A stretch of 25,312 nt of DNA. Source: MWBV01 sp964447315 (GTDB lineage Archaea > Nanobdellota > Nanobdellia > Pacearchaeales > GW2011-AR1). This document shows, piece by piece, positions 1-7,295 of the stretch. Below the pieces are notes generated by a model that made no database searches, was not told the origin of the DNA, and worked only from the letters and a program-made list of their open reading frames with translations. Numbering within the stretch: the first letter of the stretch is position 1; each line of letters starts with the position of its first letter. The DNA lies in assembly GCA_964447315.1 (NCBI GenBank), contig CAYURQ010000012.1:1-25312 (forward strand). The letters are read 5' to 3'. Position numbers and translations under genes: made by a program.

Positions 1-143
1 GACATATAGTTTTCAGCCATTTCAATTATTTCTTTTGCATCGTCTTCTTTTCCAGGAATTATATTTTTTTTAACTTGTTGAAGTGCCTTATTTGTTTTTT
101 CAAAATATTTTTCTAATTTATCTTGTGTTATTGCATTATCCAT
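1..143 (-). CDS. DUF357 family protein, N-terminal part (runs off the window)
   Basis: A minus-strand reading frame starts at the ATG complementary to 141-143 and stays open to the window edge, giving about 47 residues that begin MDNAITQDKLEKYFEKTNKA and continue into an acidic helix ending near EMAENYM. The YFEKTxKAL helix followed by a MAExY helix is the pattern I associate with DUF357, a small all-helical archaeal family of unknown function. A TATA box 25 nt upstream supports this start and a leaderless transcript. It is divergent from the secreted-protein gene at 311. Only the N-terminal part is visible, so the family call is moderate. Confidence 0.6.
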   Translation of the reverse strand, partial: MDNAITQDKLEKYFEKTNKALQQVKKNIIPGKEDDAKEIIEMAENYM

Positions 144-164
144 ATTTTCATAAAAAAAGAACCC

Positions 165-172
165 TTTATAAG
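165..172 (-). promoter_or_regulatory. TATA box for the DUF357 gene
   Basis: On the minus strand this reads CTTATAAA, followed by GGG, and is centred about 25 nt before the ATG at 143. That spacing implies transcription starting at or next to the start codon. Confidence 0.55.
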
Positions 173-221
173 TTTTAAGTTTTTTTAGCTTTAGTAATTT
201 AAAATTTTCTGTAAGAAAAGT

Positions 222-245
222 AGATTTCTAATGAGAAATCTTTTT
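222..245 (+). other. Perfect 8-bp hairpin followed by a T run
   Basis: The arms agatttct and agaaatct enclose the loop aatg, and the plus strand continues with TTTT. It lies between two divergent genes, so it does not obviously end either one. It closely resembles the hairpin at 16055-16078. It could terminate a plus-strand RNA, or be a copy of a small dispersed element. Confidence 0.5.
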
Positions 246-275
246 AGTTTAAGGTAATTATTTTTCCATTAAACA

Positions 276-285
276 ATTATATTTA
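276..285 (+). promoter_or_regulatory. Possible TATA box for the secreted protein gene
   Basis: ATTATATTTA lies about 30 nt before the ATG at 311 but only about 12 nt before the ATG at 293. If this is the promoter, 311 is the usable start. Confidence 0.4.
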
Positions 286-310
286 TTAATACATGATTCC
301 TAAATATTTT

Positions 311-1048
311 ATGAAGAAAGAGGGTAAAAAATCATTTAGTTATAAATTATTTATAGTTTATTTTGCAATAGTTTTAATTGTTTTTGTTACTTCTGGAGTT
401 GTTGCAGATACAGTTGGACTTAGCGATGATGCTCAAAAAGTTGTTGAAGATATCTTAAAAGGTAAAGGAATAGACTCAGATAATGTTCAAGGAATTCAAG
501 AAGTTGATTTTGAAAATTTGCCTGAACAAATTGATGTTAAAAATATAGATAATACTAATTTAGCTGTATATGAAATAAAGCCTTTGGAAGGAAATTCATT
601 TTATGTTGTTACTGCTTCTGATAAACTTATGAAGAAACAACAAGAATCTCCAGGTGTTGCAAGATATATTATGGATTTTGGTTATAATGGAGCTATGGCA
701 GGAGATGGATTCTTAAGAACAGCAGTAGGGGTTGAAACAAGTCCTGAAAAAGGATATGTTATGATTAGAAAAGGAAGCATTACTGGAATTTCAACTAATT
801 TAGAAACAATTTCTGGTAGTGGAGTTATTTACATAACTTTGTATAAAAATGGAGAGGAAATTGGATTTAGAAATTCATTAATTATTGAACCAGGTTCAGA
901 TCCAGGGATTGTTATGAAGGATTATGAGACTCAGTCATTTGGAACTGTAAGTTATGAACAAGGAGATGTCATATCAATGTATGTTCAGTCAGAAGGGAAT
1001 GTTCTTTGGAAAGATGTTATTACTAGAGTTGAGATTACTGAATCTTAA
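311..1048 (+). CDS. Secreted or membrane-anchored protein with a C-terminal beta-sandwich-like region
   Basis: The 245-residue product starts MKKEGKKSFSYKLF and has one hydrophobic segment at about residues 10-32, ending in SGVVAD, which looks like a signal peptide or anchor. A charged region follows. The last 100 residues, starting near GYVMIRKGSITGIS, alternate strands and turns (KGSITGIS, VIYITLYKNGEEIG, EQGDVISMYV). That pattern recalls jelly-roll domains found in phage fibres and other surface proteins. An in-frame ATG at 293 would add six residues; I prefer 311 because of the TATA spacing and the more typical signal peptide. The gene sits 46 nt before the large surface enzyme and may act with it. 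I do not recognise a named family. Confidence 0.7.
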   Translation: MKKEGKKSFSYKLFIVYFAIVLIVFVTSGVVADTVGLSDDAQKVVEDILKGKGIDSDNVQGIQEVDFENLPEQIDVKNIDNTNLAVYEIKPLEGNSFYVVTASDKLMKKQQESPGVARYIMDFGYNGAMAGDGFLRTAVGVETSPEKGYVMIRKGSITGISTNLETISGSGVIYITLYKNGEEIGFRNSLIIEPGSDPGIVMKDYETQSFGTVSYEQGDVISMYVQSEGNVLWKDVITRVEITES

Positions 1049-1066
1049 ATAAATTATAAATTAATT

Positions 1067-1074
1067 TTATATAG
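1067..1074 (+). promoter_or_regulatory. TATA box for the surface polysaccharide-active protein
   Basis: TTTATATA lies about 24 nt before the ATG at 1095, matching the leaderless spacing elsewhere. A second AT-rich TATA-like site is at 1054-1060. Confidence 0.45.
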
Positions 1075-1094
1075 CCTTGTTTCTTTTAATTGTT

Positions 1095-4000
1095 ATGATA
1101 GAAAGAGGTAATAAAGGACAATTAAAAATTTCATATAATTTAATATTTTCAATAATATTAATTGTTGTTTTTATTTCCTTTGCAATTTTTGCAATAACTA
1201 AATTTACTTCCACTCAAGAAAATATTAAAGCTAAGAAATTAATTAATGATATTCAAACTGAAATTGATGATGTTTCAAGAACTTCTGGTAGTTCATTACA
1301 AGAATCTTTCAATGTTCCAAAAGGTGTTGAAGAAATTTGTTTTGAACAACAACCAGAAAATTCTGAAAAACCAAATATTTATTCAATCCCAAAAGATATT
1401 GTTAGTGGTAAAATTTCTGGTATTGATTGGATTAATACAAATCCTAATGGAGAAAAACTTTGTATTGAGGTTAATCAACAAAGAAAAATTTATATTTGGT
1501 TTAATAAAGATTATGGAAAAACTTTAGTTTCCTTGGGAGATCCAAAGAATTTTGTTCCAGAAGAAATTTTAAAGAGAGAAGCAGATTATTTTAGGCAAGA
1601 TTCAATTCCAATTTATTGTTATCAAGAAAAGTTAGGTTCTAGTTCTATTTTTGGAGATGTTCATGTTGTTTATTTTAATAATTTTGAACAGCATAATACT
1701 GGAGGTTATTCTCAACAAATGTATAATAATGATTGGGAAGATGTTGTTGAATTGCATGGTCCTGTTTATAGAGATGCTTTTATTAAAAAAAGTTCAGATA
1801 GTGAAAATCCAACAAAAGTTATAGGGCATGAATTTAAAGGTTCGTGGGCTTGTGGAGGGAAAGGAAGAGGAGATGGAACTTGTTTAACCCTTGAAAAATA
1901 TCTTAGAGGAGGATATAAAGAGCTTTATTTAACTTATAAAATGAAATTTGATTCTGGTGTTGTTTGTGGAAGAGGTAAACTTCCCAGGCTAGGAGGAGTT
2001 ATTGATGATACTCCTGCAGGGCACTGTCCAAGCGGATATGATAATTTTGCTGGTGTTTATGAGTTTTCTAGTGGTGGAAGTAAAACACAAATAAAAAATT
2101 ATGTTTATCATGCTAATCAATGGGATAGTGATTATTATAGAAATATGTTTTATGATAAAAGAGGAAGATATCCAGAAAATTGTGAAGAAGTTTGCGAAAT
2201 AACTGATTCAGATGAAGGAGGATGCGGAGTTTATGGAGAATCAAAATATGATTCTTGGTTTGGAGATTTAAATGCAGGGGAATGGCATACATTTACTTCA
2301 AGAATTGTTTTGAATGATTTTGGGCAGGATAATGGTTTTGTTGAGGAGTTTATTGATGGAAAGTTTGTTAATAGATTAGATGGATTATTGTTCACTAATA
2401 CAGAAGAATTAACAATAAATAATCTTTACTTTGCAATTTATTGTACTAAAGAGCAATATCCTACTGGTAATGTTTATTTTGATGATATAATGGTTTATTA
2501 TTATGATGAAAATGCAAATCAACCTTCAGGAAAAAGCTCTAATTCAAGGACTTTGCCTTCAATGGCTTTTCCAGAAAATTCAATTTTAGATGATTCAGAA
2601 CATACATATAGTCCAGAAGGAACTAGAACAGTTTGTGTTGGGGGAGGTGGAAGTAGTGTAAGTGAAGGAATTGGAGCTATTTCTTCAAGTGAATTGAAAA
2701 GCAATCTTCCATTAAAAATAAGTTCTAGTGGAAGATATCTTGAATTGCAAAATGGAAAACCTTTCTTAATAAATGGAGATACTGGTTGGGCAATGATTGT
2801 CCAGCTTAGTAAAGAAGATGTGGGATATTATCTTGATGAAAGACGTAAAACAGGATTTAATACTATCCAAGCAATGCTTATAGCAACTCATCATTCAAAT
2901 AATCCTCCAAATAATTATTATAATGAACCTCCTTTCACGGGTAAAACTTTTACTACTCCTAATGATGAATATTTTCAACATGTAGATTATGTAATTGATT
3001 TGGCAAGAGAAAAAGGGCTTGTTGTTTTTTTAGTTCCTTTTTGGTTAGGTTGGGGATGTTATGAAAGTGATGGGTGGTGCTCTAAAGTTAAGCAATCTTC
3101 TGAAAATGATATGCTAGAATATGGGAGATATCTTGGAGAAAGATATGGTAATAGAGACAATGTTGTTTGGTTGGTTGGTGGAGATGCTAATCCTCCTTCA
3201 GAGATTAAAAGCAAGGTTGAAAAGTTTGTTCAGGGAATTAAAGAGTATAATTCAGAAGCAGTTTTAAGTTATCATAATGGAAGAAAAAAAATGGCTATTG
3301 AGACTTGGCCAAATTCAGATTGGTTGAATCTCAATAATGTTTATCCAACAACTATTGGTTTAGCAGAACAAGCAGAAAGAGCTTATAATATTAATCCTCG
3401 AAAACCATTTTTTTTAGTTGAAGGATATTATGAGGGAAGTAGAAACATAGATAGTGATGTTCAGTTACGTTCTCAATTTTATTGGATTATGTTATCTGGG
3501 GGAGCTGGGCATGTATTTGGTAATTGTCCAATGTGGCATTTCAATGCCCCCCTTAGAGAGTATTTTTGTGAAGGAAAAAATTGGAAAGAAGAGTTAAGTA
3601 GTTCTGGAACAAAAAGTATGACTCATTCAAAGAATTTCTTTGATTCAATTAATTGGCCTGCTTTGATTCCTGATTTTAATCATGATGTTTTGATTTCTGG
3701 ATATGGAAAGATTGGAACACTTAATTATGCAATGGCTGCTAAGACTTCTGATAATTCAATGATTGTTGTTTACACTCCTGAAAGAAGAAGTTTTAATGTT
3801 AATACTCAAAGCCTACAAGGAGATTCAATAAGATATAAATGGTATAATCCAAGTAATGGTCAGTATACTGATTATGAGGATTTAGAAAAATCTTCTTCTA
3901 ATTCATTTACGACTCCAAACTCTGGTGAAGATTGGGTTTTAGTTATTGAAGCTTATAGTGAAACTCAAGGAAGTAGTGGAACTTATACTGGAGATATTGG

Positions 4001-5036
4001 AGCAGGAGGAGAATTTACAGGAGATGTTGAAAGTTTATTTCCTAGCCAATATAGGTTTGTTGAAAAAAATGAAAAGGATTATTCAAGTAAAGTTTATATT
4101 GATTCTAGCTCTGAACTTCAGAATATAAATTGGAAAAGTAATACTGCTTATTTGTTGAAAAAAGGACAAAATTATAATCTTAACTCTCAGATTGTTATTC
4201 CTAATAGTGTTTCTAATGTCTATATAGGAAGTTATGGAAGTGGAAATGAAAAACCAGTTATTATTGGTAATACTGTGGAAAATGGAATTTTTTCAATACA
4301 ATCTCCAAGAACTTACTTTAGAGGATTAGATATTCAAAATCCTTCTGGTACAATTCTTTATTTTAGGGGTAATTCAAAAGGAGGAATTGTTCATGAATGT
4401 GAGATTCATAATGCTGGAGGTTCGGGAATTTTTTTATGGAATCAGGGAGGAAAAGTAATGAACTCTGAGATATATGATATTTATGAGGATGGAATTTGGG
4501 TTGGAAATTCAAATTATATAGAAATTGCTTATAATAATATTCATGATGTAAATAAAGCATGGTTTGATTATGGGGCAGATCAAGATAAAGCAAGTGGAGA
4601 TTCAATACAGTTTTTTGGAGTTAATAATGATAGAACACGAGGAGTTGATAGTTGGTGGGTTCATCACAATATTTTAGATAGGAGTAATTCTGGGAATAAA
4701 TTTTGTTTTCATGCAAGTGGAAAGGAGAGCAATTTTGCTGTATTTGAACATAATACTTTGATTGGTCCTAGGACGGACGGTCATGGAGGTTCAAGTTTTT
4801 ATATTGGTAGTTCTCCTGATGGAAAACAAAGTTCAAATGGAATTATAATAAGAAATAATAAATTTATTGGTCCAAGTACTTATGGAATATGGAATGAGGG
4901 GAGAAATACTATTATTAAAGATAATTCTTTCCAAGAAGTTAATACTGTAATTTATAATTCAGGTTCTGTTTCAGAATGGTCTGGAAATACTTTTAATGGA
5001 ATTGGAAGTTGTGGTTCAGGGTTTAATTGTAATTAG
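1095..5036 (+). CDS. Multi-module surface carbohydrate-active protein (pilin-like N-terminus, PL-like, GH140/DUF4038-like, beta-helix)
   Basis: The product has 1313 residues. Residues 1-80 carry KGQ followed by a hydrophobic helix (about 17-38), as in archaeal class III (pilin-type) signal peptides. Residues about 188-472 contain GRGKLPRLGG, a tryptophan- and glycine-rich beta-rich region and FDDIMVYYY, which resembles jelly-roll polysaccharide lyases of the PL14 type. Residues about 538-955 match DUF4038/GH140 (apiosidase-like): LKISSSGRYLELQNGKPFLI, then VGGDANPPSE with Asp697 and FFLVEGYYEG with Glu776 at the places where the family has its acid/base and nucleophile. The module ends with a collagen-binding-like beta domain (WVLVIEA). 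Residues about 994-1313 form a right-handed beta-helix with repeated N-x-I/F-x and G-I motifs, as in pectate-lyase-like proteins. I prefer ATG 1095 to TTG 1077 on TATA spacing. Substrate and activity are inferred. The fold calls are most secure for the GH140-like and beta-helix parts and weaker for the PL-like part. Confidence 0.8.
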   Translation: MIERGNKGQLKISYNLIFSIILIVVFISFAIFAITKFTSTQENIKAKKLINDIQTEIDDVSRTSGSSLQESFNVPKGVEEICFEQQPENSEKPNIYSIPKDIVSGKISGIDWINTNPNGEKLCIEVNQQRKIYIWFNKDYGKTLVSLGDPKNFVPEEILKREADYFRQDSIPIYCYQEKLGSSSIFGDVHVVYFNNFEQHNTGGYSQQMYNNDWEDVVELHGPVYRDAFIKKSSDSENPTKVIGHEFKGSWACGGKGRGDGTCLTLEKYLRGGYKELYLTYKMKFDSGVVCGRGKLPRLGGVIDDTPAGHCPSGYDNFAGVYEFSSGGSKTQIKNYVYHANQWDSDYYRNMFYDKRGRYPENCEEVCEITDSDEGGCGVYGESKYDSWFGDLNAGEWHTFTSRIVLNDFGQDNGFVEEFIDGKFVNRLDGLLFTNTEELTINNLYFAIYCTKEQYPTGNVYFDDIMVYYYDENANQPSGKSSNSRTLPSMAFPENSILDDSEHTYSPEGTRTVCVGGGGSSVSEGIGAISSSELKSNLPLKISSSGRYLELQNGKPFLINGDTGWAMIVQLSKEDVGYYLDERRKTGFNTIQAMLIATHHSNNPPNNYYNEPPFTGKTFTTPNDEYFQHVDYVIDLAREKGLVVFLVPFWLGWGCYESDGWCSKVKQSSENDMLEYGRYLGERYGNRDNVVWLVGGDANPPSEIKSKVEKFVQGIKEYNSEAVLSYHNGRKKMAIETWPNSDWLNLNNVYPTTIGLAEQAERAYNINPRKPFFLVEGYYEGSRNIDSDVQLRSQFYWIMLSGGAGHVFGNCPMWHFNAPLREYFCEGKNWKEELSSSGTKSMTHSKNFFDSINWPALIPDFNHDVLISGYGKIGTLNYAMAAKTSDNSMIVVYTPERRSFNVNTQSLQGDSIRYKWYNPSNGQYTDYEDLEKSSSNSFTTPNSGEDWVLVIEAYSETQGSSGTYTGDIGAGGEFTGDVESLFPSQYRFVEKNEKDYSSKVYIDSSSELQNINWKSNTAYLLKKGQNYNLNSQIVIPNSVSNVYIGSYGSGNEKPVIIGNTVENGIFSIQSPRTYFRGLDIQNPSGTILYFRGNSKGGIVHECEIHNAGGSGIFLWNQGGKVMNSEIYDIYEDGIWVGNSNYIEIAYNNIHDVNKAWFDYGADQDKASGDSIQFFGVNNDRTRGVDSWWVHHNILDRSNSGNKFCFHASGKESNFAVFEHNTLIGPRTDGHGGSSFYIGSSPDGKQSSNGIIIRNNKFIGPSTYGIWNEGRNTIIKDNSFQEVNTVIYNSGSVSEWSGNTFNGIGSCGSGFNCN

Positions 5037-5045
5037 TTTTAAATA
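5037..5045 (+). promoter_or_regulatory. TATA box for kae1
   Basis: TTTTAAATA is centred 26 nt before the Kae1 ATG and begins right after the stop codon of the preceding gene. Confidence 0.5.
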
Positions 5046-5066
5046 TTAAATTAACCTTTAATTTTT

Positions 5067-6071
5067 ATGACAATTGTATTAGGTATTGAATCAACAGCAC
5101 ACACTTTTGGAATTTCTATTGTAAAAGATGGGAAAATTCTTAGCAATGAAAAAAAGAGTTATACAACTCCGGATGGTGGTGGAGGAATGATTCCAATAGA
5201 AGTTGCTAAACACCACATTGAAATTAGAGATTCTATTTATGAAAGAGTACTTGAAAAAGCAGAAATTAAAGAAGAAGAAATTGATGTAATTGCATTTTCT
5301 CAAGGACCTGGGTTACCTCCTTGTTTGTTGGTTGGAATGAAATTGGCTAAAGAATTAAGTTTAAAGTTAAATAAACCAATTGTAGGAGTAAATCATTGTG
5401 TTGCACATTTAGAAATTGCAAGAATTACAGGTGCAAAAGATCCTGTTTTGCTTTATGCTTCTGGAGCTAATACTCAGGTAATTGCTTATGCTTCTGGAAA
5501 ATACAGAGTTTTTGGAGAAACTTTGGATATTGGTGTTGGAAATTTTATTGATAGTTTTGCAAGATACGCTGGTTTGGGATTTCCAGGAGGTCCTAAGATT
5601 GAAGAAAAAGCAAAATCTGGTAAGTATGTTGAATTACCTTATAGTGTTAAGGGAATGGATATTGCATTGTCTGGAATATTAACTAATTTACGTCAAAAGC
5701 TGGAAAAAGGAATGAGTGTTAATGATTTATCTTATTCATTGCAAGAAACTGTTTTTGCAATGTTAGTTGAAGTTTCTGAAAGAGCTATTGCTCATACTGG
5801 AAAAAAAGAACTTGTTTTAGGAGGGGGGGTTGCTTGTAATTCTAGGCTCCAGGAAATGTCAAAAAAAATGTGTGAAGAAAGAGAGGAATTTCAACATGTT
5901 GAATATTTTTGTCCTGAGAAACCTTTACTTGTGGATAATGCTGCAATGATTGCTTATTTAGGAGAAATTATGTTTAAAGCAAAATCAAATGTTTTCCAGC
6001 ATACTGACATAGAAAAATTAGATATAAAACCAAAAGAAAGAACTGATGATGTTGATGTTTCTTGGAGATAA
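5067..6071 (+). CDS. kae1: tRNA N6-threonylcarbamoyladenosine synthase subunit Kae1
   Basis: Kae1 is the catalytic subunit of the KEOPS complex. It transfers threonylcarbamoyl to adenosine 37 of ANN-decoding tRNAs in the cytoplasm. The 334-residue protein is full length for the archaeal stand-alone form. It has the N-terminal ASKHA signature (LGIESTAHTFGISI), the metal-binding histidines in NHCVAHLE (His110, His114), the second nucleotide-binding segment LVLGGGVACNSRL, the metal-binding aspartate in LLVDNAAMIAYLG (Asp290), and the conserved tail TDDVDVSW. Unlike many euryarchaeal versions it is not fused to the Bud32 kinase, so Bud32 must be encoded elsewhere. It has its own promoter and precedes the ribosomal operon. 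Confidence 0.95.
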   Translation: MTIVLGIESTAHTFGISIVKDGKILSNEKKSYTTPDGGGGMIPIEVAKHHIEIRDSIYERVLEKAEIKEEEIDVIAFSQGPGLPPCLLVGMKLAKELSLKLNKPIVGVNHCVAHLEIARITGAKDPVLLYASGANTQVIAYASGKYRVFGETLDIGVGNFIDSFARYAGLGFPGGPKIEEKAKSGKYVELPYSVKGMDIALSGILTNLRQKLEKGMSVNDLSYSLQETVFAMLVEVSERAIAHTGKKELVLGGGVACNSRLQEMSKKMCEEREEFQHVEYFCPEKPLLVDNAAMIAYLGEIMFKAKSNVFQHTDIEKLDIKPKERTDDVDVSWR

Positions 6072-6109
6072 TCTCAAGAGAATTTAACTTAAATTATCAA
6101 TACATAAAC

Positions 6110-6117
6110 TTTATAAA
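6110..6117 (+). promoter_or_regulatory. TATA box of the L7Ae operon
   Basis: TTTATAAA is centred about 30 nt before an ATG at 6144 but 63 and 93 nt before the GTG (6177) and ATG (6207) that open the uninterrupted L7Ae frame. The L7Ae message therefore has a leader, unlike most genes here. Confidence 0.55.
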
Positions 6118-6143
6118 CCAATTAAATTTGAATTATTTATCCG

Positions 6144-6176
6144 ATGAACGTTGGAGTGAGGGCTTTATAGTTCTCA
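6144..6176 (+). promoter_or_regulatory. L7Ae leader: 8-codon in-frame ORF ending in TAG, overlapping a hairpin
   Basis: ATG at 6144 opens MNVGVRAL and ends at TAG 6168-6170. This frame is the same as L7Ae, so the stop is an in-frame amber between the promoter-proximal ATG and the L7Ae body. TGAGGGC (6157-6163) pairs with GTTCTCA (6170-6176), using two G-T wobbles, around a TTTATA loop, so the amber codon straddles the loop and the 3' arm. L7Ae is known to bind kink-turns, including in its own leader in Sulfolobus, but I cannot place a canonical kink-turn here. The role is therefore open. Confidence 0.45.
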
Positions 6177-6206
6177 GTGCAATTAAACAAGATTGGAAAA
6201 ATTACC

Positions 6207-6509
6207 ATGGATGCATATCAAATAATTGAAAAATCAAAGAAAACAGGAAAAGTAGAGAAGGGCACTAACGAAGTTACTAAATCTATTGAGAGAGGAACTG
6301 CTAAGTTTGTAGCTTATGCAGGGGATGTAGAACCTAAAGAAATAGTTCAACATTTAGCTTTACTTTGTAAGGAAAAAGGAATTCCTTGTCAAGAAGTAGA
6401 TAGCAAGCAAAAATTAGGTCTTTCAGTTGGAATTCAAGTTCCTGCTTCTTCAGTTGCTGTTGTTGATGCTGGTGATGCTGAGAAAGACATTGCTAATATC
6501 AAGAAATAA
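6207..6509 (+). CDS. rpl7ae: Ribosomal protein L7Ae
   Basis: L7Ae binds kink-turns in 23S rRNA, box C/D and H/ACA guide RNAs and RNase P RNA. The 100-residue product has the family signature TGKVEKGTNEVTKSIERGTA, then AKFVAYAGDVEPKEIVQHLALLC with the ERG and DVxPxEI elements, and LGLSVGIQVPASSVAVVDAG. With ATG 6207 the protein begins in the first helix. GTG 6177 would add ten residues (starting QLNKIGKIT) that do not look like the usual N-terminal strand. The start is therefore uncertain, while the identity is not. It opens a ribosomal operon with S28e and L24e. Confidence 0.93.
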   Translation: MDAYQIIEKSKKTGKVEKGTNEVTKSIERGTAKFVAYAGDVEPKEIVQHLALLCKEKGIPCQEVDSKQKLGLSVGIQVPASSVAVVDAGDAEKDIANIKK

Positions 6510-6524
6510 ATCAACAATTTTTAA

Positions 6525-6533
6525 TTTAAATAA
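6525..6533 (+). promoter_or_regulatory. Possible internal TATA box before S28e
   Basis: TTTAAATAA is centred 28 nt before the S28e ATG, in the 46-nt gap after L7Ae. It could give S28e and the downstream genes a leaderless transcript of their own. Confidence 0.35.
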
Positions 6534-6555
6534 TATTGAATAAAGAAAAGGAAAA

Positions 6556-6861
6556 ATGGCTAAAACTCAAAAAATAAAAGATAAACAACAAGGAACAAAA
6601 CAACAAGGAAGTAAAGGTAGTGATAAAATTATTTCTGAAAGTGCTGTTCCTGCTATTGTTGAAGAAATTGTTGGAAGAACAGGATTTAGGGGAGAAATTA
6701 CTCAAGTTAAATGTTTAGTTCAAGAAGGAAAAGACCAAGGACGTTCAATGAGACGTAACGTTAAAGGAGCTATTAGGATTGGAGATATATTAATGCTTAG
6801 AGAAACAGAAATTGAAGCTCGTAGAGTTAGATCAAATATTACAAAAGGGAGTTATTCATAA
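6556..6861 (+). CDS. rps28e: Ribosomal protein S28e
   Basis: This is an OB-fold protein of the archaeal small subunit, near the mRNA exit/E-site region. Residues from about 30 on carry the family core: AVPAIVEEIVGRTGFRGEI, KDQGRSMRRNVKGAIRIGD and the ending LRETEIEARRVR. The first 29 residues form an unusually long, low-complexity Lys/Gln-rich extension, since family members are usually about 70 residues. It follows L7Ae, as in the conserved archaeal order L7Ae-S28e-L24e. The stop codon is followed after one base by the next ATG. Confidence 0.93.
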   Translation: MAKTQKIKDKQQGTKQQGSKGSDKIISESAVPAIVEEIVGRTGFRGEITQVKCLVQEGKDQGRSMRRNVKGAIRIGDILMLRETEIEARRVRSNITKGSYS

Positions 6862-6862
6862 A

Positions 6863-7060
6863 ATGAGTGAAGGTTTTGAAAAATTAGTTGAAAAAATTTC
6901 TTATGAAGTAGAAAATACTTCTTCTAATTATGTGACTTATAGATTAAATGGAAATCAAGATGAAGTAATTAATTCTTTGAGGAATAAAGGTTACACTGTT
7001 TGGGGTCCTTCACCTGGAAATCATATTGCTGTTTTAAATAAAAATAGGAAGAAAAATTAA
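6863..7060 (+). CDS. Small protein of unknown function in the ribosomal operon (orf65)
   Basis: The 65-residue product begins MSEGFEKLVEKISYEVENTS and ends in NKNRKKN. Predicted from the pattern: an N-terminal helix, a strand (NYVTYRLN), a helix (DEVINSLRNKGY) and a basic tail after NHIAVLNK. I do not recognise the family. The start at 6863 is one base after the S28e stop, which indicates translational coupling. Upstream codons in the same frame lie inside S28e and were discarded. The basic tail and position suggest a ribosome-associated role; that is inference. Confidence 0.7.
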   Translation: MSEGFEKLVEKISYEVENTSSNYVTYRLNGNQDEVINSLRNKGYTVWGPSPGNHIAVLNKNRKKN

Positions 7061-7061
7061 A

Positions 7062-7295
7062 ATGAATGATTTATCAAAACTTGCAATGAGAATGAGAACT
7101 ACTGCTGAGAATCAAACGCCTGATAAAGTAATTGAAAATAAAGAACCTTTATCTTTTGTTGAGGCAAGTAAGTTAGAAAATGTTTATTTTAAAGATTTTC
7201 CTGGATTTCTTGGATGTTGTGCTATTAATTCAGATGTTCCAGAAGAATTAAGTTCTTATGTTGTATGTTTGAGGGGGTGTAATTACAATGCCTAA
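7062..7295 (+). CDS. Small protein of unknown function in the ribosomal operon (orf77)
   Basis: The 77-residue product begins MNDLSKLAMRMRTTAENQTP and contains FPGFLGCCAINSD and a C-terminal YVVCLRGCNYNA, four cysteines in the last third. No known zinc motif is clear (CC followed by CxxxxC). It starts one base after orf65 and overlaps the L24e start by 8 nt, so the three genes look translationally coupled. I do not recognise it. Confidence 0.65.
   Translation: MNDLSKLAMRMRTTAENQTPDKVIENKEPLSFVEASKLENVYFKDFPGFLGCCAINSDVPEELSSYVVCLRGCNYNA

Noticed and set aside
1077..1094. TTG start for the surface enzyme
   Set aside because: The ATG at 1095 is 24 nt after a TATA box and gives a more typical pilin-like N-terminus.
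4363..4605. Minus-strand ORF of 80 codons in the beta-helix region
   Set aside because: A His/Leu/Tyr-rich shadow of a repetitive coding region, without promoter or homology hints.
6140..6180. Canonical kink-turn or box C/D in the L7Ae leader
   Set aside because: GATGA at 6143 looks like part of a box C, but no matching CTGA box D or tandem G-A arrangement with flanking stems could be placed.
6144..6206. Pyrrolysine or other recoding of the TAG at 6168
   Set aside because: TAG ends several normal genes here (gyrA, S6e, surface enzyme), and I see no insertion element. Recoding has no support beyond the in-frame position.
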